Shown: in pieces, positions 45,458 to 56,160 of the stretch
Layout of the letters: each line of letters begins with the position of its first letter
Position numbering within the stretch: position 1 is the stretch's first letter
DNA from: Ruegeria sp. HKCCD8929
GTDB taxonomy: Bacteria; Pseudomonadota; Alphaproteobacteria; Rhodobacterales; Rhodobacteraceae
Direction: 5' to 3'
NCBI RefSeq assembly: GCF_013031405.1
Contig: NZ_WPZY01000003.1
Location: 1-64,000 of the forward strand
Length of the DNA: 64,000 nucleotides
The notes under the pieces: model-generated
What the model was told of the DNA's origin: nothing
The model's input: only the letters and a program-made list of their open reading frames with translations
Database searches by the model: none
Program-made: the position numbers and the translations under genes

Positions 45458-45625
45458 TCAGGTCGCCGGGGGCAACACCACGCAATCGCTGGCATCCAGT
45501 TCCTGAACCGGGTCGGTCGGGCCGCATTCCTCGCCGCTGACCGGATAGGTCTCAGGCTCGGTGCAGGCCGCAAGCAAAGTCAGAAACGCAGTGAGCGCCA
45601 GCATGGACAATCTTGTCGGGGTCAT
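45458..45625 (-). CDS. 55-residue lipoprotein
   Basis: Read directly from the minus strand: ATG at 45625, TGA at 45458. The signal is MTPTRLSMLALTAFLTLLAA with lipobox LAAC at C21; the mature 35 residues are acidic with two more cysteines (EECGP and SDCVV), which could form a disulfide. AAAGGAG lies 7 bases upstream of the ATG, a strong ribosome site that supports the gene. It is convergent with the glycine-zipper lipoprotein gene. No family is recognised. Confidence 0.8.
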   Translation of the reverse strand: MTPTRLSMLALTAFLTLLAACTEPETYPVSGEECGPTDPVQELDASDCVVLPPAT

Positions 45626-45728
45626 ATCGGTCTCCTTTCACTCCGGGACGTCGCGAAAAGGATGAACATATGCCCCGCCGCCAGGCGTTGACGTCGATCA
45701 AACCGGCCATATGACGTTGCGGAAATGC

Positions 45729-45758
45729 AAAACCCCCGCCGGTTCGACGGGGGTTTTT
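45729..45758. terminator. Bidirectional terminator at eno 3' end
   Basis: A 10-bp stem (AAAACCCCCG with CGGGGGTTTT) and a 9-base loop; T-rich on both strands. It begins 21 bases after the enolase stop on the minus strand. Confidence 0.88.
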
Positions 45759-45778
45759 CAGGCCGGATTCGGCCCCAG

Positions 45779-47068
<1,290 letters not shown>

Positions 47069-47088
47069 CTATGCGTTGAGTTGCCAGC

Positions 47089-47137
47089 GTCATAGCAGCA
47101 CCGGGTGAAAAGTAAACCGGGATTGTTATCGCTAACA
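47089..47137 (-). promoter_or_regulatory. Candidate eno promoter with LacI-family operator
   Basis: Positions 47124-47137 read TGTTATCGCTAACA on the plus strand, with 5-bp inverted arms TGTTA and TAACA around TCGC, a LacI/GalR-type operator. On the minus strand a -35-like TTTACT (47111-47116), 16 bases and a -10-like TATGAC (47089-47094) follow, directed toward eno. The operator just upstream of -35 fits activation. In Rhodobacter sphaeroides the LacI-family CceR controls central carbon genes, a possible parallel. Confidence 0.55.
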
Positions 47138-47226
47138 CGCGCCAAAGCGGCGGTTTAGGGCGAATGCCCTGGTGTTTGCGCCAACAACCGGCGGCAAATC
47201 TCCGATCTGAGGCAGCAGGCCGCAGG

Positions 47227-48111
47227 TCAGGCCGCGGCCAGCGCCATCTCGCGGGCCAGACGGCGTTCACGCACAAAGGTGTAAAGCCCCGACCCGATGA
47301 TCAGAGACGCGCCCATCAGGGTCAGCGTGTCGGGCCTCTCTCCAAAGACCAGCATGCCCGCAAGGATTGAGAACAACAGCCGCGTGTAGCGGAACGGGGT
47401 AATCGCCGAGGCCTCACCCACCCGCATCGCGGTGACGATGCCATAATATCCCAGCACGCCGAAAGCCAAGGCCCCGGCATAGGGCCAGATCTGCCCAGGC
47501 TGCAGCGGCACGACCGGTTCCGAGGTGAACAGCATCAGCGCCGCGCCGGACAGGATCAGCGCCAGATAGGCCTGCGAGGCGACCACCGCCGACGGCACCC
47601 TGTGGTTGATCAGCCGGGTGATCAGATCGCGCGCCGCGATGGCGATGACGGTGGCCACCACAAAGAGCGACTCGGGCTGAAACCCGTCGGTGCCGGGGCG
47701 GATGATCAGCAAGACGCCCGCAAAGCCCACAAAGATCGCGCTCCACCGGCGCCAGCCCACCTGTTCACCCATGAACAGCGCCGCGCCCATGGTTATGGTC
47801 AACGGCAAGGCCTGAAACACGGCGGCCACGGTCGAGAGATCGACCAGAGACAAGGCGGTCACGAAGGTCAGCGCGCCCACGGTCTCAGTCGCGGCGCGCA
47901 GCAACGGAATCGGCTGCCAGGCCTGCCGCAGAAAGATGCGTTTGCGGGTGACAACCGCCATGCCCAGAAACACAATCGAGCTGACCACCCCCAGAACCAC
48001 CAGGATCTGCCCGGTCGAAACGGTATCCGAGAGCTGCTTGACGAACATGTCCTCAAGCGTGAAGGCCGCCATCGAGGCGATCACCAGCAGGATGCCGTTT
48101 ACGTTGTTCAT
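47227..48111 (-). CDS. EamA/DMT-family transporter
   Basis: Inner-membrane transporter of about 294 aa with ten hydrophobic spans in two EamA repeats (ILLVIASMAAFTLEDMFVKQL start; second repeat from about residue 150). The group exports metabolites or amino acids. Start may be ATG at 48111 or the in-frame ATG at 48123; neither has a strong ribosome site. Isolated between eno and fur, both on the same strand. Confidence 0.88.
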   Translation of the reverse strand: MNNVNGILLVIASMAAFTLEDMFVKQLSDTVSTGQILVVLGVVSSIVFLGMAVVTRKRIFLRQAWQPIPLLRAATETVGALTFVTALSLVDLSTVAAVFQALPLTITMGAALFMGEQVGWRRWSAIFVGFAGVLLIIRPGTDGFQPESLFVVATVIAIAARDLITRLINHRVPSAVVASQAYLALILSGAALMLFTSEPVVPLQPGQIWPYAGALAFGVLGYYGIVTAMRVGEASAITPFRYTRLLFSILAGMLVFGERPDTLTLMGASLIIGSGLYTFVRERRLAREMALAAA

Positions 48112-48247
48112 GCGCGTTTCCATCGGTTCCGGGGCCGGACATCCAGACCACCAAAACCGCATGGCTCCAATCACGGCAAGCGCTATTGCGCCAAGTCTGA
48201 TGAAATGACGTTGGGCGCCCCATCGCGTTTCGTGATGGGTCCTGACC

Positions 48248-48661
48248 CTAGCTCTTTTTGATCGGAACGCCGTAAAGCTCCAGCTTGTGCCCCTTGAGCC
48301 GGTAGCCCAGCTTGGCCGCGATCTTTTCCTGCAGCACCTCGATCTCGGGATCGACGAATTCGATCACCTCGCCCGAGTTCAGGTCGATCAGGTGGTCGTG
48401 ATGGTCGCGCTCGGCATCCTCATACCGCGCCCGCCCGTCGCCGAATTCGAGGCGTTCGAGGATGCCCGCTTCTTCGAACAATTTGACGGTCCGGTAGACG
48501 GTTGCGATCGAAATCCCGTCATCCAGCGCCGAGGCGCGGGCATAGAGCTCTTCGACATCGGGGTGATCATCGCTCTCTTGCAGCACCCGGGCGATGATCC
48601 GGCGCTGTCCGGTCATCCGCAGGCCCTTGGCCTCGCAGCGGGCGATGATCGTGTCCGGCAT
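48248..48661 (-). CDS. fur: Fur-family metal-dependent regulator
   Basis: A 137-aa regulator: winged helix at about 5-80 (LRMTGQRRIIARVLQES, GISIATVYRTVKLFEEAGIL) and a dimer/metal domain with the His cluster RDHHDHLI and the EVIEFVDPEIE acidic site. No C-terminal cysteine pairs of zinc type are visible. In many alphaproteobacteria the Fur homologue is Mur, answering to manganese, so the metal is uncertain. The ATG at 48661 follows a short in-frame extension that I exclude. Confidence 0.88.
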   Translation of the reverse strand: MPDTIIARCEAKGLRMTGQRRIIARVLQESDDHPDVEELYARASALDDGISIATVYRTVKLFEEAGILERLEFGDGRARYEDAERDHHDHLIDLNSGEVIEFVDPEIEVLQEKIAAKLGYRLKGHKLELYGVPIKKS

Positions 48662-48774
48662 GATGCCTCCCCTCGGTTTCTGGTCCACTGGTTTAATACG
48701 TCCGGGCGCGGACGGCTACAGGGTTTTGTGATCTGCGCCAAGCGGTTTGTGCAGGTGCCGGGTCGTCGGGCTGC

Positions 48775-49494
48775 TCACCCCGCAAGGCGCAGATCGGCCC
48801 AGACCGGCAGGTGGTCGGATGCGATATGCGCCGGGCGGTCGGCATGTACGCCATGGGCCCGCACCGAAAGCCCGGAACTGAGCGCGATGCGGTCGAGCGA
48901 CCCCAGCGGCTGCGCCGCCGGAAAGCTGGGTAGCGGCGGCAGAAAGCGCATGTCGGGCACCAGATGATCCAGAACCGGCTGGCGCGACCAGTCGTTGAAA
49001 TCCCCGGCCCAGACGGTGGGCATGTCGGACAGGGCGCGGCTGTCCTGCCGCATGTGGATCACCTGTTCGCGGCGGGACCGCGCCAGCAGGCCCAGATGCA
49101 GGCCGACGACCCGCAACGGGCCGAGAACGGTGTCGAACTCCACCCGGACCGCACCGCGCGGCTCGAACCCCGGCAGGTCGTGATGGCCGGTCTTGCGCAC
49201 TGTGATATCGGGCCCCCGCCAGATCACCGCATTGCCATGCCATCCAAGGCTGCCCGCCCCACCCAGATCGGCGATCTGCCAGCCTGCCTCGTCCAGCATG
49301 AAATGCGGCAGCGCGGCGGGGCGTGGGGGCAGGCGCTTGTCAGCCTCCTGCAGCACCACGATCTGCGCGCCCAAACGCTCAAGCACCTGCATAATGCGCT
49401 GCGGCTGGCGGCGCAGGTCGAGGCCGACGCATTTCTGGATGTTGTAACTGGCCAGACGCAAGGTATCGGGGCGCGGAGAATCGGGTCTGGTCAT
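48775..49494 (-). CDS. Endonuclease/exonuclease/phosphatase-fold protein
   Basis: A 239-aa enzyme of the EEP fold (DNase I/inositol phosphatase type). Motifs: SYNIQKCVG start, LQEADKR (metal Glu), GDFNDWS, and SDHLPVWADL (catalytic His). No signal peptide, so cytosolic. Substrate could be nucleic acid or a phospholipid. Single gene. Confidence 0.85.
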   Translation of the reverse strand: MTRPDSPRPDTLRLASYNIQKCVGLDLRRQPQRIMQVLERLGAQIVVLQEADKRLPPRPAALPHFMLDEAGWQIADLGGAGSLGWHGNAVIWRGPDITVRKTGHHDLPGFEPRGAVRVEFDTVLGPLRVVGLHLGLLARSRREQVIHMRQDSRALSDMPTVWAGDFNDWSRQPVLDHLVPDMRFLPPLPSFPAAQPLGSLDRIALSSGLSVRAHGVHADRPAHIASDHLPVWADLRLAG

Positions 49495-49587
49495 TGCAAT
49501 CCGGTTTTTCTGGTATGTTCCTAGTTTGCCATTGCCATCGGGCAGTGCAAGGCCCTGACCGATTCTGTGGTGGAAAGCGTGAAAGAA

Positions 49588-49625
49588 GGGGGCTGTCTGC
49601 CCCCTCGCCCGGATTGCATCCGGGC
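49588..49625. repeat. Two adjacent hairpins before selO's 3' end
   Basis: GGGGGC/GCCCCC with a 5-base loop (49588-49604), then GCCCGGAT/ATCCGGGC with a 3-base loop (49607-49625). They sit just outside the gene-end repeat copy A, downstream of selO on the minus strand. They probably act as mRNA 3'-end structure. Confidence 0.6.
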
Positions 49626-49634
49626 TTCACCCCC

Positions 49635-49660
49635 GAGGATATTTTTAAACAGAAGAAGGA
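49635..49660 (-). repeat. Gene-end repeat, copy A
   Basis: Immediately after the selO stop codon on the minus strand: TCCTTCTTCTG, then AAAAATATCCTC. It has the same orientation relative to the stop as copy B after mazG. See the finding. Confidence 0.7.
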
Positions 49661-51079
49661 TCAGGTGCCGCAGAAGGTGGCGCGGACGATCTCCGAGTCC
49701 GCCGGTGGGCGGGTGAGGTCGGTGTAGTCGGGCTGATCGTCATAAGGTGCCGTCAGGACGGCGCTGAGACGCTGGAACGGTGTGTAGTCGCCCTGAACGG
49801 CAGCCTGGATCATCTGTTCGACGCGGTGATTGCGCGGGATGAAGGCCGGGTTGGCCGTATGCATCGTCGCGTGGGGGTCGGTCTCGCGCGCGGTGCGAGC
49901 CTGCCAGGTCTCGGCCCAGACGTCATAGGCGGCGGGGTCGGTGAACTGGTCGCGGGCGGTCTCGCTGCCGAGCGCGCGGAAGGTGTTGGTGAAATCGGCC
50001 TGATTCTGCGCCATGCGGGTGAGCAGGTCGGAGATGAGTTGCAGGTCACCTTCCTCCGCCGTGGCAAGGCCGATCTTGGCGCGAAAACGGGTCAGCCAGT
50101 GCTCTTGCAGCAGATCGGGCATGGCGTGCACGATTTCGGTGGCCTCTTCGACGGCGGCTTGTTTGTCCTCCATCTGCTGGATCAGCGCGGTCGCCAGTTG
50201 GGCCACATTCCACACCGCAATATCGGGCTGGTTGGCATAGGCATAGCGTCCCATCCGGTCGATGGAACTGTAGACCGTATTCGGGTGGTAGCTGTCCATG
50301 AAGGCGCAGGGGCCGTAGTCGATGGTCTCGCCCGCGATCGAGCAATTGTCGGTGTTCATCACCCCATGGATGAAGCCTACGCTCATCCATTGCGCGATCA
50401 GGCTGGCCTGTGCGTCGCGGACGCATTTGAGCAGCCCCATCGAGCCTTGCGCGTCCGGGTAGTGGCGGGAGATGGCGTAGTCGGTCAGCGCCTTCAGGCT
50501 GGCCAGATCGCCGCGCGCCGCGAAGACCTGAAAGGTGCCGACGCGCAGATGGCTTTGCGCCACCCGGGTCAGCACGGCGCCGGGCATCGGCGCCTCACGC
50601 AGCACGACCTCACCGGTTTCCACGGCAGCCAGCGCCCGGGTGGTCGGGATGCCGAGCGCATGCATCGCCTCCGAGATCACGTATTCGCGCAGCACTGGCC
50701 CCAGCCAGGCACGGCCATCGCCCTGCCGCGAAAACGGCGTGCGGCCCGAACCCTTGAGTTGAATGTCGCGGCGGATACCGTCCGTCCCCACCGTCTCGCC
50801 CAGCAGCACCGCGCGCCCGTCGCCCAGTTGCGGGTTGTAATGGCCGAACTGATGGCCGGAATAGAGCTGCGACAGCGGCTGGGCGCCGTCTGGAATGGCG
50901 TTGCCCGCAAAGGTCTGCGCCATCTCCTCGACCTCACCGGGGGCGATCCCCATCAGCCGGGCCAGATCGTCATTGAACGCGACCAGCTTTGGCGCGCCCA
51001 CCGGTTCCGGCTTTTGCCGCGCGTAGAAAGCGCCCGGCAGGCGGGCATAAGAATTGTCGAACGGGATCGTCAGGGTCAT
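49661..51079 (-). CDS. selO: Protein adenylyltransferase SelO (YdiU)
   Basis: Pseudokinase that moves AMP from ATP onto Ser, Thr or Tyr of target proteins, linked to oxidative stress. The 472-aa sequence has the family blocks [40 protein letters not shown] (in part), [13 protein letters not shown] [12 protein letters not shown] and [11 protein letters not shown] start at 51079 since the family begins shortly before a DNSYARLP motif. Divergent from the cupin gene by 88 bases. Confidence 0.95.
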   Translation of the reverse strand: MTLTIPFDNSYARLPGAFYARQKPEPVGAPKLVAFNDDLARLMGIAPGEVEEMAQTFAGNAIPDGAQPLSQLYSGHQFGHYNPQLGDGRAVLLGETVGTDGIRRDIQLKGSGRTPFSRQGDGRAWLGPVLREYVISEAMHALGIPTTRALAAVETGEVVLREAPMPGAVLTRVAQSHLRVGTFQVFAARGDLASLKALTDYAISRHYPDAQGSMGLLKCVRDAQASLIAQWMSVGFIHGVMNTDNCSIAGETIDYGPCAFMDSYHPNTVYSSIDRMGRYAYANQPDIAVWNVAQLATALIQQMEDKQAAVEEATEIVHAMPDLLQEHWLTRFRAKIGLATAEEGDLQLISDLLTRMAQNQADFTNTFRALGSETARDQFTDPAAYDVWAETWQARTARETDPHATMHTANPAFIPRNHRVEQMIQAAVQGDYTPFQRLSAVLTAPYDDQPDYTDLTRPPADSEIVRATFCGT

Positions 51080-51167
51080 GCGCCGAACATATGCCGCAGA
51101 TGCAGGATTGCCATAGCGGATCCTGCGCGCGCCTTGCATAATCGCCCCGAAAACCCACGAGGCGCCC

Positions 51168-51587
51168 ATGACCCCGCAAGAGATCATCGACCATCTGCAA
51201 TTGCAGGCCCACCCCGAGGGCGGCTGGTACCGTCAGACATGGGTTGCCGGGAATGAAGGCCGCGCCACCGGCACCTGCATCTATTTCCTGCTGCAGGCGG
51301 GCGAGGTCAGCCACTGGCACAAGGTGGATGCCACCGAGATCTGGCTCTATCATTCGGGCGCCCCGCTGGTGCTGTCGATGAGCGCCACCCGGGACGGCCC
51401 GGCGCAGGACCACGTGCTGACCCCAGACCTGAGCCAAGGCGCGCCGCAACTGATCGTGCCGGAAAACCACTGGCAAGCCGCCCGCAGCACCGGAGATTAC
51501 ACGCTGGTCAGTTGCACCGTCTCACCGGGCTTCCGGTTCGAGGGGTTCGAACTGGCCGAACCCGGCTTCGACATCCCGCGCGGCTGA
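51168..51587 (+). CDS. DUF985 cupin-fold protein
   Basis: A 139-aa single-domain cupin of the DUF985 type: [11 protein letters not shown] start, [20 protein letters not shown] with cupin histidines, and a [18 protein letters not shown] end. Function of the family is not established; epimerase-like roles have been suggested. Divergent from selO; convergent with the membrane protein gene, 10 bases apart. Confidence 0.9.
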   Translation: MTPQEIIDHLQLQAHPEGGWYRQTWVAGNEGRATGTCIYFLLQAGEVSHWHKVDATEIWLYHSGAPLVLSMSATRDGPAQDHVLTPDLSQGAPQLIVPENHWQAARSTGDYTLVSCTVSPGFRFEGFELAEPGFDIPRG

Positions 51588-51597
51588 CCTCAGCGCC

Positions 51598-52491
51598 TCA
51601 ATCCGCCATCCGGCCAAAGGGCCAGAGCCGTCCTTTCATGCTCCAACTGAGGCCAAACGCCACCAGCGCGAGCGCCTCGAACCAGAAGGTCAGATCGTTG
51701 CGGTTCCACCAGTCCAGCCCGCTCGTGCCCGGCCGGAACACCAGCGCCTTTATGACCAGCGCCGCGATCGCCAGCAGGATCAGCAGGCCAAAGATCAGAT
51801 ACCAACGGTTGCGGCGCCCCTTGTTCGCCCCCAGCCGAATCTCTTTGTTCTCGGCGCGCAGCGCACAGGTTTTGGACTGCGGGCGCCGAAAGACGACGAT
51901 CGAGAAATAGGCCAGGATCAGGAACATGCCCCCAGCGGAAATGAAATGCAGGTTGGTCAGGATCACGTTCGTAACCCCCGTGCCCGCCCAGAAATCGAAC
52001 CCCGGCACACCGGTCACCGTTGGCGGATCAAACGCGTCTCCGCCCTTGGCATCGTTCAGAAACACCCGCGCCGTGCTGCCGTCGAACGACTCGCAGCCCG
52101 CTCCATCCGTCGGGAAAAACGCCACACCCCAGGCACAGAGCCCGGCCAGACGCGCCAGCCAGATATCCAGCGGCTTGTGCCCCAGATACCCGTCCACCCG
52201 GCCCGTCGTACCGGTCTGCCCATCCGGCAACTTGTAGAAGAACAACAGCAACACGCCGATGAAGCTGAGCGCGCCCACCAGAATATCGCCCCCGATCCGC
52301 GTGAAGTAATAATGGCTGATCGAATCGATGGTCGGGCAGGCCCCGCCAAGCCCACCGGCCACCAGCAAGGCAAACGGCAATCCGAAAGCGGCAAGTCCGA
52401 CGCTCTTGTTGATCGCCCTGAGGCTGACCTGAAACGGCAGGCCGCTGTCGGCATCCTGTTCAAGTACATGAAATTCCTGTTCTGAAATCAT
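51598..52491 (-). CDS. Polytopic membrane protein of unknown function
   Basis: A 297-aa protein with about seven hydrophobic segments (about 28-50, 72-92, 105-125, 180-205, 220-240, 250-275). Aromatic and Cys/His residues lie in loops (ACPTIDSISHYYF, GAGCESFDG). No family is recognised; the spacing of spans and the SISHYYFTRIG loop suggest a DUF998/frag1-like group, not certain. Confidence 0.65.
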   Translation of the reverse strand: MISEQEFHVLEQDADSGLPFQVSLRAINKSVGLAAFGLPFALLVAGGLGGACPTIDSISHYYFTRIGGDILVGALSFIGVLLLFFYKLPDGQTGTTGRVDGYLGHKPLDIWLARLAGLCAWGVAFFPTDGAGCESFDGSTARVFLNDAKGGDAFDPPTVTGVPGFDFWAGTGVTNVILTNLHFISAGGMFLILAYFSIVVFRRPQSKTCALRAENKEIRLGANKGRRNRWYLIFGLLILLAIAALVIKALVFRPGTSGLDWWNRNDLTFWFEALALVAFGLSWSMKGRLWPFGRMAD

Positions 52492-52609
52492 CTACAACCC
52501 TCCACCGGAGTCTACCAATGGGGGCATCATCACCCGCAACAGGCGATCTGACAAGAATCCCCTGTGACCGGGCTTGTGAGTGAGGCTTTGACGCGGCAGG
52601 CTGGGCACC

Positions 52610-53500
52610 ATGGATCACACGGCCCTGATCAAATCCCTGCCTGCCGAGACCCGCGCCGAGTTGATGCAGCGGTCGGACGGGCTCGGGCTGCGCCATCTGG
52701 CGCTCTATCTCGGCGCGCTCCTGCTGTGTACGGCGGGGATTACCGCGCGCATACCTCTCTGGCCTGTTCTCCTGCTGCCGCAGGGCATTCTGCTGACGTT
52801 CCTGTTCACACTGTCACACGAATGCACCCACAAGACACCGTTCCGGTCCGGCTGGCTGAACGAGGCGGTGGGGCATCTGGTGGCGCTGCTCATCGCCCTG
52901 CCCTTCGTCTGGTTCCGCTATTTCCACCTGGCCCATCACAAATGGACCAACGACCCCGAGCGCGACCCCGAACTGGCGGGCAAGCCGCGCCCCGACAGTT
53001 GGGCCAGCCTGCTCATCTATCTCAGCGGCTGGTTCTATTGGAAAGGCATGGCCGGCACCCTGATCCGAAACGCCCTTGGCCGCATCGACGCACCCTACCT
53101 GCCCGCGCGCCAGCACGGTGCGATGCGGCTTGAGGCGCGGGTTTTGCTGGCGCTCTATGCACTGGCGGCGCTCAGCCTGCTGGCCTCACCGCTGCTGTTT
53201 TGGGTCTGGCTGCTGCCCCTGCTGTTGGGCCAGCCCGTCCTGCGCCTCTATCTGCTGGCCGAACACGGACTATGCCCCCCGGTGGCCAACATGCTGGAAA
53301 ACTCCCGCACCACCTTCACCAACCGGATCGTTCGGTTTCTGGCGTGGAACATGCCCTACCATGCCGAGCATCACGCGCTTCCGAACGTCCCCTTCCACAA
53401 GCTGCCCGCGTTCCACGACTGGACCCGGGCGCATCTGAAATCGACCTCGGACGGCTATATCGAATTCACGTCAGACTACGCACGCTCGCTGGCACGCTGA
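52610..53500 (+). CDS. Membrane fatty-acid desaturase/hydroxylase-type enzyme
   Basis: A 296-aa di-iron membrane enzyme with three histidine boxes: H70-ECTH-74, H106-LAHH-110 and HAEHH near residue 265. Four hydrophobic spans lie between. It could desaturate or hydroxylate a fatty acyl chain or carotenoid; the boxes do not decide which. Its 3' end overlaps the convergent anmK gene by 35 bases. Confidence 0.85.
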   Translation: MDHTALIKSLPAETRAELMQRSDGLGLRHLALYLGALLLCTAGITARIPLWPVLLLPQGILLTFLFTLSHECTHKTPFRSGWLNEAVGHLVALLIALPFVWFRYFHLAHHKWTNDPERDPELAGKPRPDSWASLLIYLSGWFYWKGMAGTLIRNALGRIDAPYLPARQHGAMRLEARVLLALYALAALSLLASPLLFWVWLLPLLLGQPVLRLYLLAEHGLCPPVANMLENSRTTFTNRIVRFLAWNMPYHAEHHALPNVPFHKLPAFHDWTRAHLKSTSDGYIEFTSDYARSLAR

Positions 53501-54590
53501 CGATCCCGCCCCCGACCAGCGCCTTCACGCCGGTTGTGCCGGGGCACGAGGTCGGCATACGCCGGGCCACACGCACGGCAAGATAGGCAAACGCCTGCGC
53601 CTCGAGCATGTCGCCGTTCAGCCCGACGCTCTCGACCGGTTCGACCGGACAGTCGAGCGACACCCGCAGCATCTCCATCAGCACCGGGTTATGACGCCCG
53701 CCGCCGGTGACCAGCAGGCGCGTGGGCGATTTGGGACAATGCTCCATCCCTTGCGCCACTCCGGCGGCACACATGGCGGTCAGAGTGGCCACCGCGTCGG
53801 CATCGCTCAGCTCTTTCACCAACCCGATCATCTCGGCAAAATCGTTCCGGTCCAGGGATTTGGGCGGCATTCGCGAGAAATAGGGCTCGGCCAGAAACAG
53901 CTCCAACGCGCCGGTTTCCACCGTGCCCTTCATCGCCACCGCCCCGTCGCGATCCATCGGCAACCCCAGCCGCGCACGCATCAGATCATCAATCGGCGCA
54001 TTGGCCGGACCGGTGTCAAAGGCCAGCAGCGCGCCCGGCTCTTCCGGCCGGTCAAAACACGGATCCACATAGGTCAGGTTGCCGACACCCCCAAGGTTGA
54101 GGAAACACAGTGGCTCGGTCGCGCCCATCCATTGGGCGCAGGCAAAGTGAAAGAACGGCGCCAGCGGCGCGCCCTCGCCGCCCATGGCCACATCGTCAGA
54201 GCGGAAATCCCACACCACCGGCACCTTCAGCGCATCGGCCAGCGCCGTGCCATCCCCCACCTGCAAGGTGCCCTTCCCGCGCGGATCATGTGCCAGCGTC
54301 TGACCGTGAAAGCCCACCATTTCGACATCCTCGAACCCGGCCAGCGCCTCGGCATGGATACGGGTGGTCAGGGCGGCGGCGGCCTCGACCTCCTCCCCCT
54401 GCCACTTGCCCAGACTGGCGCGCAGAACCGCGCGTTCTTCTTCGGAATAAGAGCGGTACCGGCTGTCACCGAAGTCGAAGATCGACAGCCCGTCGGTCTC
54501 GACCATCGCGGCGTCGACCCCATCCAGAGACGTGCCCGACATCGCCCCCAGCGCCCGTACTGCCCCGGCCTTCGATATGGCCTTGTTCAT
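53466..54590 (-). CDS. anmK: Anhydro-N-acetylmuramic acid kinase
   Basis: Phosphorylates and opens 1,6-anhydro-MurNAc in cell-wall recycling. The ATP-site [20 protein letters not shown] (about residues 15-34) and [44 protein letters not shown] and [12 protein letters not shown] blocks follow the family. I start at the ATG at 54590 (374 aa). The 3' end overlaps the desaturase gene tail-to-tail. Divergent from tyrS. Confidence 0.95.
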   Translation of the reverse strand: MNKAISKAGAVRALGAMSGTSLDGVDAAMVETDGLSIFDFGDSRYRSYSEEERAVLRASLGKWQGEEVEAAAALTTRIHAEALAGFEDVEMVGFHGQTLAHDPRGKGTLQVGDGTALADALKVPVVWDFRSDDVAMGGEGAPLAPFFHFACAQWMGATEPLCFLNLGGVGNLTYVDPCFDRPEEPGALLAFDTGPANAPIDDLMRARLGLPMDRDGAVAMKGTVETGALELFLAEPYFSRMPPKSLDRNDFAEMIGLVKELSDADAVATLTAMCAAGVAQGMEHCPKSPTRLLVTGGGRHNPVLMEMLRVSLDCPVEPVESVGLNGDMLEAQAFAYLAVRVARRMPTSCPGTTGVKALVGGGIVSVPASVRSLT

Positions 54591-54710
54591 GGCCTTGTCC
54601 TTCCGTTCCCTGCCGCCGCGTTCCACCGCGTATTTTTGCACCGATACCCGGTTTCCACTTTCCGGAATGCCCTTTATACCGTGCAACGCAATTCAGACCC
54701 GAGGCAAGAC

Positions 54711-55997
54711 ATGACCTACCATCCCAAATCGGATTTCATCGCAGTGATGATGGAGCGCGGCTTTCTCGCCGACTGCACCGATTACCAGGGCCTCGACGAG
54801 GCGCTGCTACAGGGATGCCAGCCCGCCTATATCGGGTTCGACGCGACCGCCGAGTCGCTGCATGTGGGCTCGCTCATCCAGATCATGATGCTGCGCTGGC
54901 TGCAGAAAACCGGCCACAAGCCGATCACGCTGATGGGCGGCGGCACCACCAAGGTGGGCGACCCGTCTTTCCGCGCCGACGAACGCCCGCTGCTGGGGCC
55001 CGAGCAGATCGACGCCAATATCGCCGGTATCCGCAAGGTGTTCGCGGCCTATATCGACTATGACAGCGACGCCGGGAACGCGGCGCGCATGCTGAACAAT
55101 GCCGAGTGGCTGGACGATCTCAACTATCTCGATTTCCTGCGCGATATCGGGCGGCATTTCTCGGTCAACCGGATGCTCTCGTTCGAGTCGGTGAAATCGC
55201 GGCTGGATCGCGAACAATCGCTCAGCTTCCTCGAATTCAACTACATGATCCTGCAGGCCTATGACTTCCTCGAGCTGAACCGCCGCTATGGCTGCATCCT
55301 GCAGATGGGCGGCTCGGACCAGTGGGGCAACATCGTCAACGGCATCGACCTGACCCGCCGGGTGCTGGATCACGAGATCTACGGCCTGACCTCGCCGCTG
55401 CTGACCACCAGCGACGGCAAGAAGATGGGCAAATCGCAATCCGGTGCCGTCTGGCTGAACGGTGACATGCTTTCCCCGTATGAGTTCTGGCAGTTCTGGC
55501 GCAACACCACCGACGCGGATGTGGGCCGGTTCCTGAAGCTCTATACCGAGCTGCCGGTGGAGGAATGCAACCGTCTGGGCGCACTGGAAGGCTCCGAAGT
55601 CAACGCCGCCAAGGTGATCCTCGCCAACGAGGTCACCGCGCTGCTGCACGGGCGCGAGGCCGCTGCCGCCGCCGAGGCCACCGCCCGCGGTGTCTTTGTA
55701 GACGCGAAAACTGCACGTCTGAACATCAAAACGTACCCTGCCCAAGTATCGGCGCTGCCGACCCTCACATTAACTGAAGAAGAGGTTTCAGCCGGAATCT
55801 CGGTAGTTCAACTGTTCGTTCGCTCCGGCCTCGCCAAGTCGGGCAAAGAGGCCAAGCGCCTGATCGCCGAGAACGGTGCCCGCATGGACGACGCACCGCT
55901 GACCGATGCCGGGCTGATGATCGACGCCGGAGCCCTGACCTCCCCCATCAAGCTGAGCGCGGGCAAGAAACGCCACGCGCTGGTGCAGCTAGGCTAA
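54711..55997 (+). CDS. tyrS: Tyrosyl-tRNA synthetase
   Basis: Charges tRNA-Tyr. Class I signatures HVGS (residues 51-54, the HIGH form) and KMGKSQ (around 240, the KMSKS form), tyrosine-binding [15 protein letters not shown] [10 protein letters not shown], and a C-terminal S4 RNA-binding domain (about 360-425). Length 428 aa. The ATG at 54711 has GAGG upstream. Divergent from anmK by 120 bases. Confidence 0.97.
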   Translation: MTYHPKSDFIAVMMERGFLADCTDYQGLDEALLQGCQPAYIGFDATAESLHVGSLIQIMMLRWLQKTGHKPITLMGGGTTKVGDPSFRADERPLLGPEQIDANIAGIRKVFAAYIDYDSDAGNAARMLNNAEWLDDLNYLDFLRDIGRHFSVNRMLSFESVKSRLDREQSLSFLEFNYMILQAYDFLELNRRYGCILQMGGSDQWGNIVNGIDLTRRVLDHEIYGLTSPLLTTSDGKKMGKSQSGAVWLNGDMLSPYEFWQFWRNTTDADVGRFLKLYTELPVEECNRLGALEGSEVNAAKVILANEVTALLHGREAAAAAEATARGVFVDAKTARLNIKTYPAQVSALPTLTLTEEEVSAGISVVQLFVRSGLAKSGKEAKRLIAENGARMDDAPLTDAGLMIDAGALTSPIKLSAGKKRHALVQLG

Positions 55998-56104
55998 CCA
56001 AACAACAAGCCGATCAGGCTGAGCACCACAAACACCAGAACCGACAAGGCGGTCGCCAGCAACAGGGCGGCTGCCTTTGTCATGCGCGGGGTTGGTGCCG
56101 TCAT
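55994..56104 (-). CDS. Possible 36-residue membrane peptide
   Basis: An open frame ending at 55994 with possible starts at 56104, 56122 or 56131. The shortest form starts [15 protein letters not shown] and continues as one hydrophobic helix ([15 protein letters not shown] at the end). It overlaps the tyrS stop by 4 bases on the opposite strand. No clear ribosome site is seen, so the gene is uncertain, although small single-span proteins at this kind of spot are common. Confidence 0.4.
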   Translation of the reverse strand: MTAPTPRMTKAAALLLATALSVLVFVVLSLIGLLFG

Positions 56105-56160
56105 ACCGAACACTTTTGTCATGACCGGCATTAACCGCGATTTAGGTTTCTGTCCGGTTA

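Noticed and set aside
49826..51256. A 476-codon plus-strand open frame
   Set aside because: Antisense to selO, whose family blocks are complete.
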